Assembly: GCA_937891165.1 (NCBI GenBank)
Contig: CALAEX010000055.1
Coordinates: 1 to 11,888 of the forward strand
Direction of reading: 5' to 3'
Length of the DNA: 11,888 nucleotides
Origin: an uncultured Lachnospiraceae bacterium
GTDB taxonomy: Bacteria > Bacillota > Clostridia > Lachnospirales > Lachnospiraceae
How positions within the stretch are numbered: position 1 is the first letter of the stretch; each line of letters starts with the position of its first letter. A program made the position numbers and the translations under genes. Positions 5,651 to 11,888 of this stretch are shown piece by piece. The notes beneath the pieces were generated by a model. The model did no database searches and was not told the origin of the DNA. It saw only the letters and a program-made list of their open reading frames with translations.

Positions 5651-7462
5651 TTAATTTGTATAATATTGGGCTTGTGCATGCCATAGCTCATAATATTTTC
5701 CTTGTGTATTAGACAGAAGGTTTTGATGGCTTCCTGTTTGTACAATACTACCATTATCAAATACAGCAATTTTATCACAGAAACGGCAGGAGGCTAGTCG
5801 GTGACTAATATAGATAGCTGTTTTATCACCTGCGATTTGATTGAATTTGCTGTATATTTCATATTCTGCAATAGGGTCTAGGGCAGCAGTTGGTTCATCT
5901 AAAATAATAAAAGGTGCATCTTTATACAAGGCACGAGCTAAAGCAATCTTTTGTGCTTCACCACCAGAAATTTCAATTCCTTCTTTATCAAAATCTTGAT
6001 ATAAGTAAGTATCTAGACCTTTTGGAAGTGTAGCAAGTCGCTCTTCAAATCCAGCTTGTTTTAGACATTGTATGACTCGTTCTTTCTCATAGGAAGGACT
6101 AGCAGCAACATTTTGTCCTAAAGAGAAGGAGAACAAACGAAAATCTTGAAAAACTACAGAGAAAATAGACATATACTCATCATAATCATATTTTTTTATA
6201 TTGACACCATTTAATAAAATTTCACCTTCAGTTGGGTCATATAGACGGCACATTAGCTTAATAAAGGTAGTTTTACCGCTGCCATTCATACCTACGACTG
6301 CTAGTTTTTCGCCAACTTTAAATTTTAGGTTTACATGACGCAGGGCATAAGTATCCATGTTAGGGTATCGAAACGAAACATTACGAAATTCTACATAATA
6401 TTCATTATCATCCCGTTTTTCTACAGTGAGTGAACCTTGATACATAGTATTAGGAATGTCAAAGTAGGAAAAAAGTCGTTTTAGATAGTTATTGTTAAAC
6501 AGAAGCGTTTGAATACAATGAATCAATCCTGAGACTGCTGTTAGCAATAGCATAATACAGGAAATATATTGGGCAATGGAGCCAACCGTAATATTTCCTT
6601 GGATAGCAGCAAAAATAAGGAGTATATAAGTACCAAATCGTAGTATATAATGCATGATAGTATCTGCAAGTTTAATGATTGATTTTTTTAAGTTCATTTG
6701 TAACGTTTTTTTGCACCATGCATTAAAGTTACTAGCACCAAAAGCTGTTAAACTTTCTGACATTCCATAAAGACGAATGTCTTTTCCATTGTTATAATCA
6801 TTTAAGTATTGAAAGTATTTATTTGCAAGGATATTCAGTTCTACTCCTTCTTCAAAAAATTTATTTTGAACTTTTTCTGTTTTTTCTGTAGTATAGATGC
6901 CAATAAATATAGTAAAACATATATTAGCAATAAATATAAGTTTTATCCATAATGGAATGGCAGGAAGAAAAAAGAAGGATAATGTCAGTGAGATTGACAT
7001 TATAATTTGGGTCGTGTGTGAAAGTAATTCTGGCACAAGACAAATGACATAAAAAAGACCATAACCCGATTGTGATTCCATTTGAATGCGTTCACAAAGT
7101 AAAGATACTTCTCTATTTTCAATGGATTCATATGCCATTTGCATTGCCTTTTGTGAGTACATCCAATTTCTATTTCGGTAACTGATATTCCAATAGATAG
7201 AACCTTGTGTTTGAATATAGGTAGTTAATAAATTCAAAACGAATACAATACCAACGGTTAGTACGACATAGGATACTAATACAGGGATAGGAGCATGAGC
7301 AAATAATGCATCAATCAGCCTAGCGGAATAGTAGATTGGTACATAAGGGAGTAAGGCACTAATGATATGATTAAGAACTAAATATATGGTATATTTTTGA
7401 CCAAGTGAAAAAAATAATTTTACAGCCCTAATAAAAATAGAAATATGCTCGGATAATTTCAT
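5651..7462 (-). CDS. ABC exporter half-transporter (second subunit of the pair)
   Basis: A 603-residue type IV (ABCB-like) half-transporter: an N-terminal membrane domain with hydrophobic segments around residues 25-50, 62-85, 150-190, 275-315, then a nucleotide-binding domain from about 355. Walker A is GMNGSGKTT (391-399), Q-loop Q439, signature ISGGE (498-502), Walker B FIILDEP (518-524) with the catalytic Glu, H-loop H554. There is no C39 peptidase domain, so it does not itself cleave a leader peptide. The ATG (7462-7460) overlaps the stop of the upstream exporter gene as TAATG, with GGAGGG (7476-7471) eight bases before, so the two are translationally coupled and presumably form a heterodimer. 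Substrate unknown; a peptide or drug is plausible given the LytTR regulator nearby. Confidence 0.93.
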   Translation of the reverse strand: MKLSEHISIFIRAVKLFFSLGQKYTIYLVLNHIISALLPYVPIYYSARLIDALFAHAPIPVLVSYVVLTVGIVFVLNLLTTYIQTQGSIYWNISYRNRNWMYSQKAMQMAYESIENREVSLLCERIQMESQSGYGLFYVICLVPELLSHTTQIIMSISLTLSFFFLPAIPLWIKLIFIANICFTIFIGIYTTEKTEKVQNKFFEEGVELNILANKYFQYLNDYNNGKDIRLYGMSESLTAFGASNFNAWCKKTLQMNLKKSIIKLADTIMHYILRFGTYILLIFAAIQGNITVGSIAQYISCIMLLLTAVSGLIHCIQTLLFNNNYLKRLFSYFDIPNTMYQGSLTVEKRDDNEYYVEFRNVSFRYPNMDTYALRHVNLKFKVGEKLAVVGMNGSGKTTFIKLMCRLYDPTEGEILLNGVNIKKYDYDEYMSIFSVVFQDFRLFSFSLGQNVAASPSYEKERVIQCLKQAGFEERLATLPKGLDTYLYQDFDKEGIEISGGEAQKIALARALYKDAPFIILDEPTAALDPIAEYEIYSKFNQIAGDKTAIYISHRLASCRFCDKIAVFDNGSIVQTGSHQNLLSNTQGKYYELWHAQAQYYTN

Positions 7463-9294
7463 TACTCGATCCCTCCTTTATAGTCTTTTCGATACCAACA
7501 GCTTTGCATTTCGTATAGCTTGCTATATTCGCCACCGAAAGAAATTAATTCAGCGTGTGTTCCTTCTTCTGCAATTTTACCATTTTGTAAGTATAAAATT
7601 CTGTCACAAAATTGTGTAGAAGCTAAACGATGAGAAATAAACAATGATGTTTTTGTTTTGGTCATTTGGTGATATTGTAAATAAATTTCATTTTCTGCAA
7701 TAGGGTCAAGAGCAGCAGTTGGTTCATCTAATACTAAAATAGGTGCATCCTTATAAAGTGCTCTTGCTAGTAAAAGCTTTTGTAATTCACCACCAGAAAG
7801 CTCAATGCCATTTTCATTTATTTGTTTATCTAGTTTTGTATGAATGCCTTCCGGGAGGGAATCTAGTTTCTTTCCTAGTCCAGCAAGACGAAGGCAATGT
7901 TCTGCTTTAGCAGAATCTTCGCATGTTCCAATTTGACTACAAACGGTTTCCGCAAGAGAGAAAAAAGCAGTTTGTACATCTTGGAAAACAGGAGAAAGTA
8001 AACGATAGTAGTCATTACGTGAAAATTTTCGGACAGAGATACCATTAATTCGGATATCACCTTTGGTTGGTAAATATAGTCCACACAGAAGTTTTACAAG
8101 TGTTGTTTTACCAGCACCATTTAAACCAACCAAAGCTACCTTTTCACCAGAACGAATCGTAAAATGGATATCTTGTAAGGTATCTTCTTTTGCACCATCA
8201 TAACGAAAACTAACATGGTCAAATGTAATTTCTGGTGCAGTTTTAAGGTGTTCTTGTACATTTGCTTCTCTGGTTCCATCTTGTTCTGGAAGGTCCATAT
8301 ATTCCCGAAAATCGCACACATTTAGACTAGCAGTATGCATATTGTTCCATTCTGTTATAATATTTCCTATATAAGTAGCAAAATTAGAAATGGCAGCAAA
8401 GTATAATACAAATTGGTCAATGGAAATTTCTCCTTTTAAAATCATTGCAATCAGCATAACATAGGCTAAACTATCTCGAAGAAGAATTACAATTAAATTC
8501 GCAATCTGAGATAGGAAATTTCGCATACTCAGTTTTTGTTCCCATAAGCCTCGCTCTTTAGAGAGGTCTGTATATATTTGTTGAAACCAATGAGCCATTC
8601 CATAGATACGAATATCTTTTGAGGCAGAAAAGTCACTTGGTTTATTTTGTATATAACGTAACTTACTGTCAATATCTGTCCAATTGCTTCGATGATTATA
8701 TTCCCATTGACGATAAGCGCGAGCACACAATAAATTTACAATTGGTGCAATCGTTAAAATTAGAATTAACCAAGGACTGACAAAAGAGATAACTGTACCA
8801 AATAGACAGTAGCAAATGACATTTTCGATTAGTTTTAAACTGCATTGTGGCATATCACACAGTGGTAGTTTATTATTATTCATTTGTATGGCAAAAGAAG
8901 CTCGGTCATATAAGTCTCGAATTTCTTTTTTTTCATAAACTTGAAAAAAAAGAGAACCCGTAGATTTTTTGTCAAGTTCTGAGATTTTTTGAAATCGATA
9001 CTTATCCAAAAAAGCTTGGGAAATATTTCTAAAAAATAATTGTAGTATAGCAGCAAAAAGCATAAAAGCAATAAATGTCCCAACTTTAAAAGCCGCATGT
9101 TGTAAAGATTGTTGTTTTGTAACCTCTGCTATTACAAGGGAAGGTAAATAAATTCCTGACCAAGCCATAAATACATTGATTGGTACTTCTAGTGCAATTA
9201 GTATAAAAGAGAATGGTGCATTTTTTAACATTCCCCGAAAACTCCAAATAGCATTGCTAAAAGCAGAAGTATATGGTTTCTTTTTTGTTTTCAA
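7462..9294 (-). CDS. ABC exporter half-transporter (first subunit of the pair)
   Basis: A 610-residue half-transporter built like its downstream partner. Hydrophobic segments lie near residues 30-55, 72-90, 160-192, 264-288 and 293-312, and the nucleotide-binding domain starts at about 355. Walker A is GLNGAGKTT (390-398), Q-loop Q438, signature LSGGE (499-503), Walker B ILVLDEP (519-525), H-loop H555. Both subunits keep the Walker B glutamate, so both ATP sites look competent, and both have Glu instead of Gln in LSGGQ. I place the start at TTG (9294-9292): AAAGGAG (9309-9303) is eight bases upstream of it, while the in-frame GTG at 9303 would overlap that ribosome site. It follows the histidine kinase gene by about 100 bases on the same strand. 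Confidence 0.92.
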   Translation of the reverse strand: MKTKKKPYTSAFSNAIWSFRGMLKNAPFSFILIALEVPINVFMAWSGIYLPSLVIAEVTKQQSLQHAAFKVGTFIAFMLFAAILQLFFRNISQAFLDKYRFQKISELDKKSTGSLFFQVYEKKEIRDLYDRASFAIQMNNNKLPLCDMPQCSLKLIENVICYCLFGTVISFVSPWLILILTIAPIVNLLCARAYRQWEYNHRSNWTDIDSKLRYIQNKPSDFSASKDIRIYGMAHWFQQIYTDLSKERGLWEQKLSMRNFLSQIANLIVILLRDSLAYVMLIAMILKGEISIDQFVLYFAAISNFATYIGNIITEWNNMHTASLNVCDFREYMDLPEQDGTREANVQEHLKTAPEITFDHVSFRYDGAKEDTLQDIHFTIRSGEKVALVGLNGAGKTTLVKLLCGLYLPTKGDIRINGISVRKFSRNDYYRLLSPVFQDVQTAFFSLAETVCSQIGTCEDSAKAEHCLRLAGLGKKLDSLPEGIHTKLDKQINENGIELSGGELQKLLLARALYKDAPILVLDEPTAALDPIAENEIYLQYHQMTKTKTSLFISHRLASTQFCDRILYLQNGKIAEEGTHAELISFGGEYSKLYEMQSCWYRKDYKGGIE

Positions 9295-9317
9295 AATAAT
9301 CACTCCTTTCGTAGCAG

Positions 9318-9326
9318 ATTATAACA
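9318..9326 (-). promoter_or_regulatory. Extended -10 promoter candidate for the ABC exporter pair
   Basis: Minus-strand TGTTATAAT (9326-9318) is an extended -10 box with a consensus hexamer. The hexamer at the -35 position (9346-9341, TCTTTT) is poor, as expected for an activator-dependent promoter. The predicted start near 9311 leaves only two or so bases before the ribosome site, which weakens the case slightly. Confidence 0.5.
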
Positions 9327-9349
9327 TAAGAAAATAGAAAAAAAGAAAT

Positions 9350-9383
9350 CGTGCACGAATTGCTTTTTTCCGTGCACGAATTG
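9350..9383 (-). promoter_or_regulatory. Two 13-bp direct repeats, 21-bp period: candidate LytTR operator or terminator hairpin
   Basis: On the minus strand CAATTCGTGCACG occurs at 9383-9371 and again at 9362-9350, separated by eight bases, so the copies are 21 bp (two helical turns) apart. AgrA/ComE-type LytTR regulators bind 9-bp direct repeats with 12-bp spacing, also a 21-bp period, and the CAATTC core resembles the ComE-type CAnTT pattern. A LytTR regulator gene lies two genes upstream. However CGTGCACG is self-complementary, so the two copies can also pair as a hairpin followed by ATTTCTTTTTTTC, a plausible terminator or attenuator after the kinase gene. The repeats are seen; both functions are inferred. 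Confidence 0.6.
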
Positions 9384-9393
9384 TATAATTGTA

Positions 9394-10044
9394 TTACTCT
9401 ATTGCTGGGACTAAAAATTCAGAGGTAAATGCTCCATCCTCACTGTTATATTTACACCAACCACCATATTTTTTCAAAATAGCTTCTGCACGGCGTAAGC
9501 CAAATCCGTGAATGCCACTTTTTTGGGAAGAAAATAGACTTCCTAATTTTTGTTTTTTCTTTCCAGCAGAATTTAGCATGGAAAAGTATAACATCTTCCC
9601 TTTCATACCAATGAAAATACGAATAAATCGTTCTTGTGTAACTACACAGCAAGCTTCAATCGCATTGTCTAAAAGATTGCCAATAATAATACTTAGCTCT
9701 ACATCAGACAATAAAAGGACATCTGGTACATTCGCTTTGATTGTAATCGCAATATTTTTTGATTTTGCTTGTGCTATTTTTGCTGATAGAATAGCATCCA
9801 ATGATATATTACCTGTTTTTAGTAGCGTATCTACATTCATAAGTTCCTTGTCTAGGTTTTCAATATATGCTAATGCTCTTTCCACTTCGCCAGCTTCTAG
9901 TTGAACTTTTAAAGTTTGCAGATGATGGTGGAAGTCGTGTTTGTAACCTCGCATTTCTTGATGAATACTTCTTACCTCACCTAAATGTTGTGCAGATTGT
10001 TCCGTTTGGTATTCTACCAATTTTAAATAAGTTCTTTTTTGCAT
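9394..10044 (-). CDS. Soluble GHKL-type histidine kinase (AgrC/HPK10-like core without a membrane sensor)
   Basis: A 216-residue kinase core. The dimerisation/acceptor region has RGYKHDFHHHLQTL with candidate phospho-acceptor H36. The ATP domain shows an N-box LLDNAIEAC with N127 and a G-box HGFGLRRAEAIL (179-190). These are signs of the AgrC/ComD-like HPK10 class that pairs with LytTR regulators. The multi-span membrane sensor normally in front of this core is absent: the first 30 residues are hydrophilic and helix-forming. The gene starts ten bases after the regulator stop and in the same frame, the intervening codons being TAA GAG GAT ATT; GAGG (10053-10050) serves as its ribosome site. 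It may be cytoplasmic, or use another protein as sensor. The fully hydrophilic beginning argues against simple truncation within this window. Confidence 0.88.
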   Translation of the reverse strand: MQKRTYLKLVEYQTEQSAQHLGEVRSIHQEMRGYKHDFHHHLQTLKVQLEAGEVERALAYIENLDKELMNVDTLLKTGNISLDAILSAKIAQAKSKNIAITIKANVPDVLLLSDVELSIIIGNLLDNAIEACCVVTQERFIRIFIGMKGKMLYFSMLNSAGKKKQKLGSLFSSQKSGIHGFGLRRAEAILKKYGGWCKYNSEDGAFTSEFLVPAIE

Positions 10045-10053
10045 AATATCCTC

Positions 10054-10755
10054 TTAATTGTGTTCAATAAACGCACGGTTAATTTCATCATATTTTCCTC
10101 TTGCAACAGGTAATTCTATCATTCCCCCAATAGTAACACAAGTACGGGAAATTTTAGTAATTGCTTTTAAAGAAACAAGATAGGAACGATGAACTCGAAA
10201 AAAGGTATCACTTAGTTTGTTCTCAAAGGCGGTCATACTTTCTTTGATTTTGTATTCTTTTGTTTTTGTATGGATAGATAAATAATGAAGAAAGGATTCG
10301 ACATATAAAATATCAGTTTCATATAATTTTATTGTTTCACCATCACAGGTAATAAGGATGGAAGGTGGTGTAATAGACAATTTTTCTGCTGCTTTGGAAA
10401 GAACCTGTAATAGTTTTTCTTTACGGATAGGCTTTCCTAAGTAATGCAGAGCGTCTACTTCATAGCCTTCGCTAATAAACTCAAAATGAGAGGTAATAAA
10501 TATAATTTCAACTTGATGATTATTTTTGCGAATATGTTTCGCAAGTTCAATTCCGGACATGGTATTCATTTCTACGTCAAGTAATAGAATATCAAAATCA
10601 CTATTCTCAACATAATGAAACAAGAAGTTTTCCGCAGAAGAAAAAGTGGATAGTTCTACAGAATGATTGGCTTCTTTTGCCCATTGTAAAGATAGGTTAG
10701 ATAGAGATTGTCTATCCTCCTCTAAATCATCACAGATAGCAATTTTGTACTTCAT
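10054..10755 (-). CDS. LytTR-family response regulator
   Basis: A 233-residue regulator. The receiver domain (1-120) begins MKYKIAICDD with acidic D9 and D10, has phospho-acceptor D60 in ILLLDVEM, T88 and K108 (GKPI). The LytTR DNA-binding domain (about 132-230) shows ILYVESFLHYLSIHT, FFRVHRSYLVSLKAITKI and LPVARGKYDEI. Its class binds pairs of short direct repeats and often controls peptide or bacteriocin functions and exporters. I choose ATG 10755 as the start: it gives the usual receiver beginning, whereas a TTG at 10797 would add 14 atypical residues. The ribosome site is weak (AAGAAAGAG). It is the first gene of a minus-strand group with the histidine kinase and probably the ABC exporters, and is divergent from the GH18 gene. 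Confidence 0.93.
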   Translation of the reverse strand: MKYKIAICDDLEEDRQSLSNLSLQWAKEANHSVELSTFSSAENFLFHYVENSDFDILLLDVEMNTMSGIELAKHIRKNNHQVEIIFITSHFEFISEGYEVDALHYLGKPIRKEKLLQVLSKAAEKLSITPPSILITCDGETIKLYETDILYVESFLHYLSIHTKTKEYKIKESMTAFENKLSDTFFRVHRSYLVSLKAITKISRTCVTIGGMIELPVARGKYDEINRAFIEHN

Positions 10756-10802
10756 ATTTTTATTCTCTTTCTTAAAAAATACTATAATTTGGGACAAGAA
10801 TT

Positions 10803-10835
10803 ATTATAACATATAGTTATAGAATTTTCTATATG
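10803..10835 (-). promoter_or_regulatory. Promoter of the regulator operon with overlapping inverted repeats
   Basis: Minus-strand TGTTATAAT (10811-10803) is an extended -10 box, with a weak -35 (TAGAAA at 10831-10826). Over the -35 lie two nested inverted repeats: TATAGAA-TT-TTCTATA (10818-10833) and CATATAG/CTATATG (10810-10816 with 10829-10835). This is a plausible operator, or simply AT-rich symmetry. The predicted leader to ATG 10755 is about 41 bases. Confidence 0.5.
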
Positions 10836-10843
10836 CTTTCTTG

Positions 10844-10872
10844 TAGACAGTGGTCGAAAAATTTGTTATACT
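10844..10872 (+). promoter_or_regulatory. SigA-type promoter of the GH18 gene
   Basis: TAGACA (10844-10849), a 17-base spacer and TATACT (10867-10872), with TG one base before the -10, give an extended -10 promoter. The predicted start is near 10879, and TGAGGT (10895-10900) precedes ATG 10909 by eight bases. Confidence 0.65.
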
Positions 10873-10908
10873 TTTGTTGAAAATGATGTTAGAATGAGGT
10901 AAAACGAT

Positions 10909-11888
10909 ATGGAAAAGGCATTAAAAATTAAACTGCTGATGGGTACGGTTTTTGTATGTATTTTTATTACCGCATTAGCAATTACATTAGTTGAAAGATA
11001 TACACCAAGTGAAACAATGCGTACTCTAGATAACTATTATGATGTAGCTCCTGACGAAGCAGTAGTTCTTCTAGAAAATGAAATTTTTGAAGAGCGAGCA
11101 TTGCTTAGAGATGGTGGTGTTTACTTGCTTTATTCTACAATGCTTGATATGGTAGATACAGAGTACTATTTAGATAAAGAAGAAAATTTACTTAGTTATG
11201 CCCTTCCAGAGGCGTTAATTTGTGTAGAGGAAGGAAAAGATTATTATTATAGTAATGAAGAAGTATGTCAAATAGGACATCCTATTTTAGTAAATTTAGA
11301 GGATAGATATTATATTTCTTTGGAATTTATATCAAAATTTTCTGATATGGTATACCAATTTTATGAAAACCCAAATCGTGTTGTAATACAACATCAGTGG
11401 ACCGATTTTTTGTATTATGATACAGTAGCAGAAGAAACTCCAATTCGTTTTGAACCAAATATTAAGAGTGATATTTTACGATTAGCAACAGCAGGGGAGA
11501 GATTGTATTATATTGGAGGAACGGGTTCAGGTGGAAGAAGTTTTCTTAAAGTAATGACAGAAGATGGTATTTTTGGTTATGTGCAGAAGAAATTTCTTGG
11601 AGAGTCCTATTATTTTGCAAGACAAAGTACTTATGAAGAACCAGTATATACTTACACAGAATTAGTGGAGAAGGTTCGCCTTGGTTGGCATTTAGTGACT
11701 GTGCCAAAGGCAAATGATAACTTAGTACAAGTAGTGCAAAATGCCAAAGAAATGAATGTGATTTCTCCAACATGGTATCGTTTAATAGATACAGAAGGAA
11801 ATTTTAGTTCCTTAGCAAGTACCACATATGTGCAAAAAGCACATGACATGGGATTGCAAGTTTGGGCATTGATTGACAATTTTGATTC
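10909..11888 (+). CDS. Membrane-anchored glycoside hydrolase family 18 (YaaH/SleL-like) protein, N-terminal part (cut by window end)
   Basis: The visible 326 residues start MEKALKIKLLMGTVFVCIFITALAITLVERY, one membrane segment (about 9-28) acting as an uncleaved anchor or signal peptide. Residues about 45-165 resemble the copper amine oxidase N-terminal-like domain found in cell-wall proteins (GHPILVNLEDRYYISLEFISKF). Residues about 172-232 look SH3-like and end in GIFGYVQKKFLG. From about 255 a GH18 domain begins: LGWHLVTVPKAN...MNVISPTWYRLIDTEGNFSS...YVQKAHDMGLQVWALIDNFD. The catalytic DxxDxDxE motif would be further downstream and is not in the window. Relatives act on peptidoglycan or chitin-like sugars and some are tied to spore cortex lysis. 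Whether this one is a spore protein is not shown. Divergent from the LytTR operon. Confidence 0.87.
   Translation, partial: MEKALKIKLLMGTVFVCIFITALAITLVERYTPSETMRTLDNYYDVAPDEAVVLLENEIFEERALLRDGGVYLLYSTMLDMVDTEYYLDKEENLLSYALPEALICVEEGKDYYYSNEEVCQIGHPILVNLEDRYYISLEFISKFSDMVYQFYENPNRVVIQHQWTDFLYYDTVAEETPIRFEPNIKSDILRLATAGERLYYIGGTGSGGRSFLKVMTEDGIFGYVQKKFLGESYYFARQSTYEEPVYTYTELVEKVRLGWHLVTVPKANDNLVQVVQNAKEMNVISPTWYRLIDTEGNFSSLASTTYVQKAHDMGLQVWALIDNFD

Noticed and set aside
9512..9904. 130-codon + strand frame opposite the histidine kinase
   Set aside because: Antisense shadow; the minus-strand frame has clear H-, N- and G-box motifs.
10850..10858. TGGTCGAAA as a Spo0A box in the GH18 promoter
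   Set aside because: One mismatch within the key core and set inside the promoter spacer; too weak to claim.
11546..11879. Two 75-codon minus-strand frames near the window end
   Set aside because: They lie opposite a GH18 gene with clear family motifs and have no start signals of their own.
1..11888. CRISPR array, transposon ends, integrase, tRNA or phage genes
   Set aside because: None seen on either strand; no regularly spaced repeats beyond the single 21-bp pair and no transposase-like protein.

Overview
The window is AT-rich DNA from a low-GC, Gram-positive, anaerobic spore-former type of organism, most likely a clostridium of the Lachnospiraceae type. The evidence is the rplI-dnaB pair, MecA, a small 2[4Fe-4S] ferredoxin, a DUF1858 redox protein, a LytTR regulator, a YaaH-like GH18 protein, strong AGGAGG ribosome sites and AT-biased codons. 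No tRNA, rRNA, CRISPR array, transposase or phage gene was seen.

Layout. Positions 1-1642 hold the end of rplI and a complete dnaB (+). Positions 1643-1941 hold no convincing gene. They carry a large imperfect stem-loop element (about 1660-1756), an intrinsic terminator and a good promoter. A coiled-coil protein of unknown function follows (1942-2382, +). A bidirectional terminator separates it from a ferredoxin (2500-2667, -), which is divergent from a DUF1858 gene (2829-3029, +); their -35 boxes are 16 bp apart. DUF1858 converges on mecA (3104-3859, -) with a shared long-stem terminator. An unusual Ser/Thr kinase (4146-5438, +) carries a C-terminal region resembling a MinD/ParA-type ATPase that has lost its P-loop.

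From 5651 to 10755 everything is on the minus strand and reads, in transcription order, LytTR response regulator, soluble GHKL histidine kinase, then two ABC exporter half-transporters that overlap as TAATG. This looks like a self-contained regulator plus heterodimeric exporter module. The kinase has no membrane sensor. The gap between kinase and exporter carries two 13-bp direct repeats with a 21-bp period. That is the geometry expected of a LytTR-family site, but the same repeats can also fold into a terminator-like hairpin. Divergent from the regulators, and cut by the window end, is a membrane-anchored GH18 protein (10909-11888, +).

The housekeeping genes are ordinary. The most interesting parts are the regulator/exporter module with its repeat element, the kinase with the degenerate ATPase-like tail, and the structured element after dnaB. 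I cannot claim a wholly new system from sequence alone.
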